Assembly: GCA_964453115.1 (NCBI GenBank)
Contig: CAYVRT010000001.1
Location: 1-64,000, forward strand
Source: JAIWNK01 sp964453115
Lineage (GTDB): Bacteria > Chloroflexota > Anaerolineae > Anaerolineales > Anaerolineaceae
DNA length: 64,000 nucleotides
Direction of reading: 5' to 3'
Of the stretch, positions 24,029-33,572 are shown piece after piece; within the stretch, counting starts at the first letter, position 1, and every line of letters begins with the position of its first letter. A model generated the notes under the pieces. It worked only from the letters and a program-made list of their open reading frames with translations. It did no database searches and was not told where the DNA came from. The translations under genes were made by a program, and so were the position numbers.

Positions 24029-24706
24029 GTGAAACGTACGGTGACAGCGCTGAAGGTCCAAAAACGCAATCCAAACCGGGTGAATGTATACCTGGATGGG
24101 GATTTTGCGTTTGGGTTGGCGCGCATTGTTGCGGCCTGGTTGGTTGTTGGGCAGGTGCTGGAAGAGGAAAAAATTACTGCTTTGCGCGACCAGGATACGG
24201 TTGAGGTTGCCTACCAAAAGGCGATTCAATTGCTCAGTTACCGTGAGCGCAGTGAGGATGAAATTGCTCGCCGACTGGAGAAAACTGGTTTTGATGCGAG
24301 TGTTGTGGGAGCAGTACTCATGCGGCTGCGCGAAGCAGGACTGGTGCAAGATGAACATTATGCCCGGCGCTGGGTGGAAAGTCGTTCGCTTTCGCATCCA
24401 CGTGGGCGACGCGCACTGGCGATTGAATTGCGGCGGAAGGGAATCGCAAAAGACTCAATTGAACAGGCCCTGGAAGGAGTTGCACCTGAAGAGGAACTGG
24501 CCTATGCAGCAGCCTCAAAGCAGGCCCGGCGGCTCAGCGATTTGTCGCTGGATGTGTTTCGGGCGCGGCTGGCTGGTTTTTTGACCCGCCGTGGCTTTGG
24601 CTATGAGGTTTCGAAACAGGTAGTGCAACAGATGTGGCAGGAATTGCATCCGACCGGGGAGATAGATTCTGGTGAAGGATTTGAAGAGGAGCGTGAAAGA
24701 AAATGA
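24029..24706 (+). CDS. recX: Regulatory protein RecX
   Basis: A 225-residue RecX protein that binds RecA filaments and dampens recombinase activity. It is built of repeated three-helix units: AYQKAIQLLSYRERSEDEIARRL, VLMRLREAGLVQDEHYARRWVESR and RLAGFLTRRGFGYEVSKQVV, all typical. The start is GTG at 24029 with GAGGTG upstream. An acidic C-terminal tail (EGFEEERERK) is extra. Its stop overlaps the rny start in an ATGA. The candidate structured RNA lies directly upstream. recA is not in the window. Confidence 0.92.
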   Translation: MKRTVTALKVQKRNPNRVNVYLDGDFAFGLARIVAAWLVVGQVLEEEKITALRDQDTVEVAYQKAIQLLSYRERSEDEIARRLEKTGFDASVVGAVLMRLREAGLVQDEHYARRWVESRSLSHPRGRRALAIELRRKGIAKDSIEQALEGVAPEEELAYAAASKQARRLSDLSLDVFRARLAGFLTRRGFGYEVSKQVVQQMWQELHPTGEIDSGEGFEEERERK

Positions 24707-26238
24707 ATGGAAATGGATGGCTTATTGCATTGATGGTTGTTGTGGATGTGGTTGTTGTAGCGGCGGTGGTTTACTTCCTCACTCGCTACCTTTTTGACCG
24801 TTTTCGCACTGAGCAAAAGGCACAGGCGGATAATGTTGTGCTGATTGCACAGGAAGATGCGCACAAGATTGAGTTGCAGGCGAAAGATCAGGCGCTGAAA
24901 CTGATGCATGAGGCAGAAGAAGAAATTGCCCGGCGGCGGACTGAATTGGGGCGCGAGGATGAGCGGCTGCAAAAGCGGCGTGCAGATCTTGATCACCGCG
25001 TTGAACGCGCCGAGCAGCGTGAGCAAACGCTGAATAAGCGGCAGAGCGCATTGGATAAACGAGTGAACGAAATTGAAAAGATGGGCGCGCAAAAGATGGA
25101 GGAATTGCAGCGCGTGGCGCAGATGACGCAGGAAGAAGCCCGGTCGGTGCTGTTGGCTGAAGCTGAGAAAGAGGCTCGGGCGGATATGGCGCGCATCATT
25201 CGGCAGATTGAAGCCGAGGCGCGCGCTGAAGGAGAAAAACGAGCGCGCAGCCTGATCGCGGATGCAATTCAGCGGGTTGCCTCGGATCATGTTTCTTCCG
25301 TTTCAACTTCACTGGTTTCGCTGCCTAACGATGAAATGAAGGGGCGCATTGTTGGCCGGAATGGTCGCAATATTCGTGCCTTTGAGCAGGCGGCTGGCGT
25401 GGATGTGATTGTGGATGATACGCCAGAAGCGGTAACAATCTCGTGCTTCGATCCAGTGCGGCGCGAAGTGGCCCGCCGGGCATTGGAGCGCTTGATTTTG
25501 GATGGCAGAATTCACCCTGCGCATATTGAAAAGATTTTGAACGAAGAGCAGCGTGAGGTGGATAAGGCAATTGTGGAAGCGGGTGAGCAGGCTGCTTATG
25601 ATGCGGGCGTTCCGGGGCTGCACCCGGAAGTGGTGCGCGTATTGGGGCGTTTGAAGTACCGCACCTCCTATGGTCAGAATCAATTGGCTCATGCGGTTGA
25701 GGTTGCTAAGCTTTCGGCTGTGCTGGCCGCCGATTTGGGCGCTAATGTGGAAGTGGCACGCGCCGGTGGTTTGCTGCATGACCTTGGCAAGGCATTGGAT
25801 CACAATACGGATGGTACCCATGCAATGATTGGGGCAGAATTTGCTCGGCGTTATGGGGTTAGCCCGAAGGTTGTTAACACCATCGCCTCGCATCATCACG
25901 AGGTGGATCAAGAAACAGTAGAAGCCGTGATTGTTGAGGCGGCAGATGCGATTTCGGGCGCTCGTCCAGGCGCTCGCCGCGAGGATTTGGAAGCCTATAT
26001 CAAGCGGCTGCGCGCCTTGGAAGAAATTGCCAATTCCTTCAAGGGCGTTTCTCAGAGTTACGCCATTCAGGCCGGGCGCGAGGTGCGCATCATTGTTCGC
26101 CCGGAAGATGTGGATGATCTGGCTTTGACTCGCCTGGCGCGTGATATTGCTAAGAAGATTGAAGAAACGATGCAGTACCCTGGTCAGATTAAGGTGACTG
26201 TCATCCGCGAGACGCGTGCATCAGAGCTTGCTCGTTGA
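24703..26238 (+). CDS. rny: Ribonuclease Y
   Basis: A 511-residue membrane-anchored endoribonuclease that starts mRNA decay. An N-terminal transmembrane helix (residues 5-27) is followed by a long coiled coil to about residue 190, a KH RNA-binding domain (about 205-270, IVGRNGRNIRAFEQAAGVD) and an HD domain with metal-binding HDLGKALDH near 359-367. The length and domain order match the family exactly. It is co-translated with recX and followed by a strong bidirectional terminator. Confidence 0.96.
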   Translation: MNGNGWLIALMVVVDVVVVAAVVYFLTRYLFDRFRTEQKAQADNVVLIAQEDAHKIELQAKDQALKLMHEAEEEIARRRTELGREDERLQKRRADLDHRVERAEQREQTLNKRQSALDKRVNEIEKMGAQKMEELQRVAQMTQEEARSVLLAEAEKEARADMARIIRQIEAEARAEGEKRARSLIADAIQRVASDHVSSVSTSLVSLPNDEMKGRIVGRNGRNIRAFEQAAGVDVIVDDTPEAVTISCFDPVRREVARRALERLILDGRIHPAHIEKILNEEQREVDKAIVEAGEQAAYDAGVPGLHPEVVRVLGRLKYRTSYGQNQLAHAVEVAKLSAVLAADLGANVEVARAGGLLHDLGKALDHNTDGTHAMIGAEFARRYGVSPKVVNTIASHHHEVDQETVEAVIVEAADAISGARPGARREDLEAYIKRLRALEEIANSFKGVSQSYAIQAGREVRIIVRPEDVDDLALTRLARDIAKKIEETMQYPGQIKVTVIRETRASELAR

Positions 26239-26255
26239 TCATCCTGGAAGGTTAA

Positions 26256-26297
26256 AAAGACAGGGCGGGCTTGAACAGCCCGCCCTGTCTTTTTTTT
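26256..26297. terminator. Strong bidirectional terminator between rny and the aminopeptidase
   Basis: A 15-bp perfect stem (26256-26270 with 26278-26292, core GACAGGGCGGGC) with a 7-base loop, followed by T-tracts on both strands. It serves both convergent genes. Confidence 0.92.
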
Positions 26298-26306
26298 GTT
26301 GAAGAG

Positions 26307-27416
26307 TTAGTTGAGGAACTGACCGTTGCGGTAGAAGACTTCGCCATCTACAACAACTTCTGAATCGGTGCGCATGTCGCAAATCATGTCCCAATGGATC
26401 GCGCTGCGATTCTTGCTGCCCGTTTCTGGATAACCGGTGCCAAGGGCAACATGGAAGGTGCCACCAATTTTCTCATCAAAAAGGATATTCCGGGTGAACT
26501 GGTTGATTTCAAAGTTGGTGCCAATGGCAAATTCGCCCAGGTAGCGCGAGCCAACATCGGTGTCCACCATTTTCATCAGAAATTCCTGATTGGCGCGGGC
26601 AGTGGCTTTGGAGATGCGCCCTTTTTCAAAAAACAATTCCACGCCTTCGACCATTGTGCCGTTATAAACGGCAGGGTAAGTGAAGCGAACCCAGCCATTG
26701 ACTGAGTCTTCAATTGGGCCGGTGTAAATCTCGCCATCTGGCAGGTTGTGATGCCCACAAGAATTATTAAATTTGCGCCCTTTGATGGAGAGGCGCAGGT
26801 CTACATTGGGGCCGCGCAGTTGCACCTGGTCATGCCCTTCAATGCGCGCAATGTAACGCTTTTGGTTTTCTTCCACCTGTCGCCAGAAGGCGACTGGGTC
26901 GGGGGTGTCATCATCTACGTGGCAGGCACGGAAGGCAAAGTCGTGATATTCTTCCAGGTTCATGCCTGCCTGTTCGGCATAGGCAAGTGTGGGGTACATA
27001 GTGCTAATCCAACGCATCTTCCCGGCGGCAGAACGGTCGAGAATGGGTTGCTGCGCGGCCGAGATGGCCTTCATTCGTCGCGAGATGCGTCCTGGCTCAA
27101 CACCTTCTGTGGCGTTGAGGATCGTTTCGGAATAGAGCCGAATGCGGACATCGAATTGATCGGCAGCCAGTTTGTGAAAAGTGGGAACAAAATCTAGTTG
27201 ATCGTTGTTGGCGGCCTGGTAGAAGATGCGATCTTGATTTGGCATACTAAAGAGCAGGTGCGGGTGTCCGCCCCGCTCCAACACCCGGCGGTAAATGTAT
27301 TCAATAAGTGGTTCGGCGGCAGTGGTGGCTTCAATGACCACTCGATCACCCGGTTTGACGGCGACCGAATAGTCCACAATCGTGCGTGCCATTTTTTCGA
27401 GACGTAAATTGCTCAC
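26307..27416 (-). CDS. M29-family aminopeptidase (AmpS/thermophilic aminopeptidase type)
   Basis: A 369-residue cytoplasmic metalloaminopeptidase. The family blocks DYSVAVKPGDRVVI, GHHNLPDGEIYTGPIEDSVNGWV, LGEFAIGTN, HVALGTGYPETG and the C-terminal HWDMICDM hold the conserved Glu, His and Asp metal ligands of clan M29, all present. The GTG at 27416, five bases after GGAGG, is a better start than the TTG at 27431 that would swallow the ribosome site. It is transcribed alone, divergent from the dehydrogenase fusion gene. Confidence 0.93.
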   Translation of the reverse strand: MSNLRLEKMARTIVDYSVAVKPGDRVVIEATTAAEPLIEYIYRRVLERGGHPHLLFSMPNQDRIFYQAANNDQLDFVPTFHKLAADQFDVRIRLYSETILNATEGVEPGRISRRMKAISAAQQPILDRSAAGKMRWISTMYPTLAYAEQAGMNLEEYHDFAFRACHVDDDTPDPVAFWRQVEENQKRYIARIEGHDQVQLRGPNVDLRLSIKGRKFNNSCGHHNLPDGEIYTGPIEDSVNGWVRFTYPAVYNGTMVEGVELFFEKGRISKATARANQEFLMKMVDTDVGSRYLGEFAIGTNFEINQFTRNILFDEKIGGTFHVALGTGYPETGSKNRSAIHWDMICDMRTDSEVVVDGEVFYRNGQFLN

Positions 27417-27452
27417 ATGCTCCTCCCGCAAGATAGAGTGGATTATTAAAAG

Positions 27453-27458
27453 ATTATA
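27453..27458 (-). promoter_or_regulatory. -10 box of the aminopeptidase gene
   Basis: TATAAT on the minus strand, 36 bases before the GTG start; the -35 is weak. Part of a compact divergent promoter region. Confidence 0.45.
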
Positions 27459-27479
27459 ACACAGCTTATTTTCTTGGGC

Positions 27480-27485
27480 TATAAT
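27480..27485 (+). promoter_or_regulatory. -10 box of the polysaccharide gene group
   Basis: A perfect TATAAT lies 44 bases before the GTG of the dehydrogenase fusion and 21 bases from the divergent -10 box. Confidence 0.45.
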
Positions 27486-27529
27486 TGGGGCATCTATTTT
27501 GGTTCGACACCTATCATTTTGAGGAACCC

Positions 27530-29710
27530 GTGAAACAATTATTACAGTTTATGCGTAATGGTCAAACAGAAGTTGCCGAGGTGCCAGTGCCGCAGGTTAG
27601 GGCTGGGATGGTGTTGGTGCGCACTGTTGCATCGCTGGTCTCGGCTGGCACAGAGCGGATGGTGGTGGAATTTGCGGAGAAGAGTTTGGTGGGCAAGGCG
27701 CGTTCGCGCCCTGACCTTGTGCGGCAGATAGTTGATAAGGCGCGACGCGAGGGGGTGCTAACGGCGCTTTCTGCGGCTTTTAACCGTCTCGATCAGCCGA
27801 TGGTGTTGGGCTATTCTTCGGCAGGGGTGGTGATTGAGGTGGGGACCGGGGTGAATGGCTTTAAGCCGGGTGATCGTGTGGCCTGTGCTGGAGGAGGATA
27901 TGCGGTTCACGCTGAGTATGCTGTGGTGCCGCAGCAATTGGTGACACATTTGCCAGCCGGGGTGGATTTTGAGACTGGAGCATTTACTACCCTGGCGGCT
28001 ATTGCTTTGCATGGTTTCAGGCTGGCAAACCCGCAAATGGGGGAGCGTGTGGCGGTCATTGGGTTGGGGTTGTTGGGGCTTTTGGCAGTGCAGCTGGCGC
28101 AGGCAGCGGGCTGTTCAGTATTTGGGGTGGATATTTCGGCGCAGCGGGTGGAACTGGCGCGTCAGTTTGGGGTGAGCGCAGCGCTGCGTGGTGAAGCAGA
28201 GGAGGCTGGTTTGGCGGCTTCGCAAGGCTGCGGTTTTGATGCTGTGTTGATTTGCGCCGATACGCCCGCGAACGACCCGGTCGAATTGGCGGCAATGCTT
28301 TGCCGCGATCGTGGGGTGGTGGTGGCGGTTGGAGCGGTTGGGCTGCGGCTGCCGCGCAAGCCTTATTATGATAAAGAAATTGATTTTCGCATTTCACGTT
28401 CTTATGGGCCGGGGCGTTACGACCCAAATTATGAAGAGCGCGGGCGCGATTATCCGTTGGGGTATGTGCGTTGGACGGAGGGCCGTAATTTTGAGGCGGT
28501 GGTGGCATTAATGGCGGAGGATCGCATGGATGTGCGCCCGCTGATTACCCATCGTTTTCCTATTGAACGAGCAGTCGAGGCATATCGGGTAATTACAGGC
28601 AAGCAGGCTGAGCCGTTCCTGGGGGTGTTGCTGACCTACTCGCAGGACGATGCTTGCTTGCAGCGTGTGGTTAGCAATCCGCTGCTCAAAAAGGCGGATT
28701 TTTCAGCAGTGCGCGGTGGGTTGGGTGTTTTGGGGGCAGGAAACTACGCCTCGGCGGTTTTCTTGCCAGCGGTGCAGCGTGTTGGCAGGCTGGAACGGGT
28801 GGCAATTGCGAGTGCTTCGGGTGTTACGGCGCGCCATGCCATGCAACGCTTTGGCTTTCGGTATGCAAGCTCTGCCGAGCAACAGGTGCTGGAAGATGAA
28901 CAGGTGGGGGTGGTGGCAATTTTGACCCGGCATCAGCATCATGCCCGGCAGGTGTTGGGGGCGTTGCGCCTGGGTAAGGCAGTGTTTTGCGAAAAGCCGT
29001 TGGCGCTGAATGAGGCTGAATTAAGCGAAATTGAGGCCGAGCTTGGCAAGCCGGGCGCGCCGTTGCTCATGGTGGGTTTCAATCGGCGCTTTGCGCCTTT
29101 CGCACAACGATTGCACTCTTTTTTGGCGGGGCGTACCGAGGCGTTGTTGCTAGATTATCGTGTCAATGCTGGTCCGTTGCCGCTGACTCATTGGTTGCAT
29201 GATCCGCAACAAGGTGGGGGGCGGATCATTGGCGAAGGTTGTCATTTTATTGATTTTGCCACTTTTCTGGTGGGGCATGCGCCACAGCGAGTGTGGGCGC
29301 AGGGCCTGCCGGATGGTTCACGCTATCATGAAGATAATGTGGTGTTGAATTTTGCATTTGCTGATGGATCGTTGGCGACGATTTCGTACCTGGCGAATGG
29401 AGATAAGAGCTATCCTAAAGAGCAATTGAACGTTTTTTGTGGTGGACGGGTGGCGGCGCTGGATGATTTTCGTACCCTGGAGTTGGTGGGAGAGGGAAAG
29501 CGGACTGTCTTGCGCAGCCCATTGCGCCAGGATAAGGGGCATCAGGCTGGATGGCAGGCATTTGTGCATGCCTGTCAGAACGGTGGACAGCCGCCCATTG
29601 CGTATGAACAGCTTTTGGGCGTGACGCGTGCCAGCTTTGCGGCGGTGCAGGCGTTGCGCAGTGGGCAGGGGGTGGAGATTGGGATCGGTGGCAATTCTGG
29701 GCAGGCTTGA
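27530..29710 (+). CDS. Two-domain oxidoreductase: zinc-type alcohol dehydrogenase fused to Gfo/Idh/MocA
   Basis: A 726-residue fusion. The first half is a medium-chain dehydrogenase with a GroES-like part (ASLVSAGTERMVVEF) and a Rossmann fold (VIGLGLLGLLAVQLAQAAG). The second half, from about residue 400, is a Gfo/Idh/MocA sugar dehydrogenase with GVLGAGNYASAVFLPA and the catalytic EKPLALN. Such fusions are common in surface-polysaccharide loci of bacteria, next to heparinase-like genes, exactly as here; they probably act on sugar nucleotides or uronic acids, but the reaction is not known. Start GTG at 27530 follows GAGGAA. Confidence 0.9.
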   Translation: MKQLLQFMRNGQTEVAEVPVPQVRAGMVLVRTVASLVSAGTERMVVEFAEKSLVGKARSRPDLVRQIVDKARREGVLTALSAAFNRLDQPMVLGYSSAGVVIEVGTGVNGFKPGDRVACAGGGYAVHAEYAVVPQQLVTHLPAGVDFETGAFTTLAAIALHGFRLANPQMGERVAVIGLGLLGLLAVQLAQAAGCSVFGVDISAQRVELARQFGVSAALRGEAEEAGLAASQGCGFDAVLICADTPANDPVELAAMLCRDRGVVVAVGAVGLRLPRKPYYDKEIDFRISRSYGPGRYDPNYEERGRDYPLGYVRWTEGRNFEAVVALMAEDRMDVRPLITHRFPIERAVEAYRVITGKQAEPFLGVLLTYSQDDACLQRVVSNPLLKKADFSAVRGGLGVLGAGNYASAVFLPAVQRVGRLERVAIASASGVTARHAMQRFGFRYASSAEQQVLEDEQVGVVAILTRHQHHARQVLGALRLGKAVFCEKPLALNEAELSEIEAELGKPGAPLLMVGFNRRFAPFAQRLHSFLAGRTEALLLDYRVNAGPLPLTHWLHDPQQGGGRIIGEGCHFIDFATFLVGHAPQRVWAQGLPDGSRYHEDNVVLNFAFADGSLATISYLANGDKSYPKEQLNVFCGGRVAALDDFRTLELVGEGKRTVLRSPLRQDKGHQAGWQAFVHACQNGGQPPIAYEQLLGVTRASFAAVQALRSGQGVEIGIGGNSGQA

Positions 29711-31586
29711 AACGGCCTGGAAGGTGTTTTGGCAGTTGGGGCCGCTGCAAAGTGGGGCGTTTGCGCTTTATCAGTTGCAGCGGCGCAGCGGTTGGTTGCG
29801 CGCTCGCTTGCCGGTAAAGCGTTCATTGCCGCAGGTGGGTCTGCCAACCCATTCGCTTTTCAGCTTGCCTGCAGCAGAAGAATTGCACGCGGTGCTTGGC
29901 GAAGAAGGCTGTAGCGCTTTGCTGCAAGAGGCAGAGGAAATTGTCGCTGGGCAGGTACGTTTGTTTGGCGGGTTGCCACACCGACTGAACCTGGAGCCGC
30001 CGCAGCCATTGCAACATGCTCTGGATTATGGTGATCGGGTGGCGGGTGAGGATATTAAGTGGTTTTGGGAGCCTGGCCGTTTTGGTTGGGCGGTGGTATT
30101 GGCGCGCGCCTGGTGGTTGACCAGAGACGAGCGTTTTTTTGCAGCCTTCTGGCGCTATTTTGATGTCTTTGTGGAGCAAAATCCGTGCAACCTGGGGCCG
30201 CACTGGTCTTCGGCGCAGGAGGTGGGGCTACGCCTGGTGGCGCTGGTGTTTGCTGGCTCGGTTTTTGGCATGGCTGCAACTCTTCAGCAGCAGGAGCGAC
30301 TTGCCGGGAGTGTGTGGCAACATGCGCAACGCATTCTGCCGACCTGGTTCTATGCAGAGGCACAGCATAACAATCATGCTTTGAGTGAGGCATTGGGGTT
30401 GTTCATGGCCGGGGCATGGGTGGGGCAAATTGCCTGGCAGCGGCGTGGCTGGGCCTGGTTCGAGCGCGCATTGCGGACGCAGATTGCTGAAGATGGTACT
30501 TATGTACAGCAAAGCAGCAATTATCATCGCTTGATGTTGCAAGAGGCCTTATGGATGGATGCGGTGGGGCGGCAGATGGGGCTGCATTGGAAGCCGGAGA
30601 CACGTCAGCGGCTATCTGCGGCAGCGCAATGGCTGTTGGCGCACATGGATGAGAGTGGACAGGCAGTCAATTTGGGTAATAATGATGGGGCATTGGTGCT
30701 TCCATTGGCGGTGGGGGGAGCAGCGGACTATCGCCCGGTGGCACAGGCAGCGGCGATGGCATTTATTGGGCGAGCGGCGTTTGCGCCCGGAATCTGGGAT
30801 GAGGCACAGTTATGGCTTGCTTTGCCGCGTCCGACTCAACAATGGGGGGCGGACAGGTGCTTAACCGGGGTGGGACGATTGAATGGGGCTGAAAGCTGGG
30901 CCACGGTGCGGGCAGTGAAGTTTGCGGCGCGCCCTGCTCATGCCGATCAGCTACATGTTGAACTGTGGTGGCACGGTCAGAACCTGGCCTGTGACCCTGG
31001 CACGTACCTGTACAATGGACTTCCGCCCTGGCAAAATGGTTTGGTGGGGGTTGAGGTTCATAATGGCCTGATGGTGGATGGGCAGCAGACCATGCGTCGA
31101 GCGGGGCGTTTTTTGTGGTTGGATTGGGATCAGGCGCGTTGGCTTGAGCAGACGGAACGTCGTCTGGTTGCTGAACATTGTGGATATGAACGCCTGGGCG
31201 TGCGGCATGTGCGTACACTGGAATGGTTGGGTGGGAATGATTGGCAAGTGATAGATGATGTATTGCCGCTGAGAGGTGGGGAACACAGCCTGGCCTTGCA
31301 TTGGTTGTTGCCAGATTTTCCCTGGCACATGGAGGCGCAAACCATGCATCTGATGACAGATGGTGGCCCTTTGTGGCTCTGGGTGCGGCTGGAAGGCCTG
31401 GACAAATTGCCGGAAGTGGATTTGGTGCGTGCGGGTGAACGGTTGATTGGGCGAGGGGAAGTGGATGAGCGGCGCGGCTGGGTCTCGCGTATTTATGGCG
31501 AGCGTTCAGCTGCGCTCTCGTTGTGCTGGCATGGGCGCGGGCAGCTGCCGCTGCGCTGGGTGAGCCATTGGCATTTGGGAAGTTGA
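29691..31586 (+). CDS. Heparinase II/III family protein (polysaccharide lyase-like)
   Basis: A protein of about 631 residues with the N-terminal alpha/alpha-toroid of heparinase II/III proteins (WFYAEAQHNNHALSEALGLFMAG, GTYVQQSSNYHRLMLQEAL) and a beta-rich C-terminal half (RPAHADQLHVELWWHGQNLACDPGTY). HNNH and the Asn-Tyr-His patches are the expected catalytic positions. No signal peptide is seen, so an intracellular or assembly-linked role is possible. The best start is a GTG at 29691 overlapping the previous gene by 20 bases, but this is uncertain; a start nearer 29628 is also open. It belongs to the polysaccharide group of 27530-32850. Confidence 0.85.
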   Translation, partial: AILGRLETAWKVFWQLGPLQSGAFALYQLQRRSGWLRARLPVKRSLPQVGLPTHSLFSLPAAEELHAVLGEEGCSALLQEAEEIVAGQVRLFGGLPHRLNLEPPQPLQHALDYGDRVAGEDIKWFWEPGRFGWAVVLARAWWLTRDERFFAAFWRYFDVFVEQNPCNLGPHWSSAQEVGLRLVALVFAGSVFGMAATLQQQERLAGSVWQHAQRILPTWFYAEAQHNNHALSEALGLFMAGAWVGQIAWQRRGWAWFERALRTQIAEDGTYVQQSSNYHRLMLQEALWMDAVGRQMGLHWKPETRQRLSAAAQWLLAHMDESGQAVNLGNNDGALVLPLAVGGAADYRPVAQAAAMAFIGRAAFAPGIWDEAQLWLALPRPTQQWGADRCLTGVGRLNGAESWATVRAVKFAARPAHADQLHVELWWHGQNLACDPGTYLYNGLPPWQNGLVGVEVHNGLMVDGQQTMRRAGRFLWLDWDQARWLEQTERRLVAEHCGYERLGVRHVRTLEWLGGNDWQVIDDVLPLRGGEHSLALHWLLPDFPWHMEAQTMHLMTDGGPLWLWVRLEGLDKLPEVDLVRAGERLIGRGEVDERRGWVSRIYGERSAALSLCWHGRGQLPLRWVSHWHLGS

Positions 31587-31611
31587 GCGATGTATTTGGG
31601 GGCGAGCATGA

Positions 31612-31617
31612 TACAAT
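31612..31617 (+). promoter_or_regulatory. Possible -10 box of a leaderless GT4 transcript
   Basis: TACAAT is followed by TAAAGA and the ATG of the glycosyltransferase gene, the same six-base spacing as before recG, coaD and the SPFH-like gene. No ribosome site is seen. Confidence 0.4.
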
Positions 31618-31623
31618 TAAAGA

Positions 31624-32850
31624 ATGCATGTCTTATTGATTCATCAGGCATTTGCCGGGCTGGATGAAGCAGGTGGCACGCGTCACATTGAAATGGCGCG
31701 CACACTGGTGGCGTGTGGGCATCGTGTGACCATTCTTGCCAGCCCGGTTAGTTATTTGACGGGCGAGGCGCGTTCGCAGCGGATGCGTTGGGTTGAGCGA
31801 CAGGACGCTGCGCCGGGGATTGTGATTCTGCGGGTATATACGTATCGAGCCTGGCATCGTAGTTTTGTACATCGCGTGGTCAGTTTTTTGAGCTTTATGT
31901 TTTCTTCATTTTGGGTTGGGGTGGGGGTTCGGGGGGTGGATGTGGTTTGGGGAACATCACCGCCTATTTTTCAGGGGTGGACGGCCTGGCTGCTAGCGCG
32001 TTTGAAAGGGGCTAAGTTTGTCTTTGAGGTGCGCGACTTATGGCCCGCATTTGCGATTGGAGTGGGGGTGCTGCGCAATCGCTTGCTGATTCGTATGTCT
32101 TTGTGGTTGGAGCGCTTCCTCTATCGTAGTGCAGATGGGCTCATGGTCAACTCGCCGGGCTTTGTGGCGCATGTGCAGCAGCGCGGTGCCAGGCAGGTAG
32201 CATTGATGCCGAATGGTGCTTCACCGGAAATGTTTGACCCAGCGGAGCGCAGCGAGGCATGGCGGACTGCGCATAGGCTGAATGGGCGCTTTGTCATTCT
32301 GTATGCCGGGGCGCATGGGCTTTCCAACGATTTGGGGGTGGTGTTGCAAGCAGCAGAGTTTTTGAAAGGAAAGCCGGAAATCTGTTTTGTTTTGGTGGGA
32401 GATGGTAAGGAGAAGAAGAAGCTGCAAGCGCAGGCACAGGCGATGGGGTTGCAGAATGTGTTGTTCTTACCCCCGGTCTCAAAGCAGGAGATGGCTGGTG
32501 TTTTGGCTGGCGCGGATGCGGGGCTGGCGATTTTGAAGCCGCTTGACCTGTATTGCACAACGTATCCGAACAAGGTTTTTGATTATATGGCGGCAGGCCG
32601 ACCGGTATTGATGGCAATTGATGGTGTGGCAAGGCAGGTGGTGGAAGATGCCGGGGCGGGGCTGTTTGTTGAACCTGGCAATCCAATGGCATTGGCTCAG
32701 GCTGCTTTGGCGTTGGCCGCCGATGCGCAGCAGGCGCGCATCATGGGGTTGGCCGGGCGCCGTTATATTCAGCAGCACCTGGACCGACGACAGATTGCCC
32801 TTCAGTTTTCCGATTATTTGCAAAGTTTGTGTGAAAAGAAAGGTGTGTAA
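31624..32850 (+). CDS. Glycosyltransferase family 4 (GT-B fold)
   Basis: A 408-residue GT-B glycosyltransferase. The N-terminal domain has HQAFAGLDEAGGTRHIEMARTL and the C-terminal domain has LMPNGASPEMFDPA, ILYAGAHGLSNDLGVVL and the sugar-nucleotide site LAILKPLDLYCTTYPNKVFDYMAAGRPVL (E replaced by D in the usual E-x7-E region). It probably adds a sugar to a lipid-linked or exported polysaccharide. It belongs functionally with the two genes before it, but a -10 box just upstream suggests a promoter of its own. It ends two bases before the response regulator. Confidence 0.9.
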   Translation: MHVLLIHQAFAGLDEAGGTRHIEMARTLVACGHRVTILASPVSYLTGEARSQRMRWVERQDAAPGIVILRVYTYRAWHRSFVHRVVSFLSFMFSSFWVGVGVRGVDVVWGTSPPIFQGWTAWLLARLKGAKFVFEVRDLWPAFAIGVGVLRNRLLIRMSLWLERFLYRSADGLMVNSPGFVAHVQQRGARQVALMPNGASPEMFDPAERSEAWRTAHRLNGRFVILYAGAHGLSNDLGVVLQAAEFLKGKPEICFVLVGDGKEKKKLQAQAQAMGLQNVLFLPPVSKQEMAGVLAGADAGLAILKPLDLYCTTYPNKVFDYMAAGRPVLMAIDGVARQVVEDAGAGLFVEPGNPMALAQAALALAADAQQARIMGLAGRRYIQQHLDRRQIALQFSDYLQSLCEKKGV

Positions 32851-32852
32851 GA

Positions 32853-33563
32853 ATGACAGAGCGAATTCTGGTTGTGGATGACGAACTGGCGTTGCAGGAG
32901 ACTCTGGCCTACACATTGCAGCGTCAGGGGTATGAGGTGGAAGTGGTGGGGGATGGGCTAACGGCCCTCAAGGCAGTGCGTGAGCGTCAGCCAGATTTAA
33001 TGATTTTGGATATTATGCTGCCGGGCATGGATGGCTTTGAGGTTTGTCGGGTGTTGCGTCAGGAGATGAATTTACCCATTTTGATGCTGACGGCTCGCGA
33101 TGATGAAATTGATCGGGTGGTTGGGTTGGAAGTGGGGGCCGATGATTATTTGACCAAGCCATTCTCGATGCGCGAGTTGTTGGCGCGCGTGAAAGCCATG
33201 TTGCGACGTGTGCGCATGATGCGCGAGGAGACTGCTCAGGCGGATGGGCAGCAGCAAATGGGTGGACAGCGGGTGTTTGGTAATTTGGTGGTTGATGAAG
33301 TGCGTCATGAGGTGCGGCTGAATGGTCAGGCAATTGTGCTGAGGCCCAAGGAATATGATTTGTTGTTGTTCTTTGCCGAGCATCGTCGGCAGGTGTTGTC
33401 GCGTGAATTTATTCTGGAACGGGTGTGGGGGTGGGAATATGTTGGGGATAGCCGCACAGTGGATGTGCATGTGCGCTGGCTGCGCGAGAAACTTGAAGAA
33501 GACCCTGCGAACCCATCCCGGCTTGTAACTGTGCGGGGGGCGGGGTACCGTTTCGAGGGATAG
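32853..33563 (+). CDS. OmpR/PhoB-type response regulator (system 1)
   Basis: A 236-residue two-domain regulator. Receiver: acidic pocket in ILVVDDE, phosphoacceptor Asp in LMILDIMLPGMDG, Thr in MLTARD and Lys in DDYLTKPFS. A Gln-rich linker leads to the winged-helix DNA-binding domain (LRPKEYDLLLFFAEH, DSRTVDVHVRWLREKL, VRGAGYRFEG). The ATG follows an AAGGTG site inside the end of the previous gene. It lies nine bases before its cognate kinase and upstream of cydAB. Confidence 0.94.
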   Translation: MTERILVVDDELALQETLAYTLQRQGYEVEVVGDGLTALKAVRERQPDLMILDIMLPGMDGFEVCRVLRQEMNLPILMLTARDDEIDRVVGLEVGADDYLTKPFSMRELLARVKAMLRRVRMMREETAQADGQQQMGGQRVFGNLVVDEVRHEVRLNGQAIVLRPKEYDLLLFFAEHRRQVLSREFILERVWGWEYVGDSRTVDVHVRWLREKLEEDPANPSRLVTVRGAGYRFEG

Positions 33564-33572
33564 GAGATTGCC

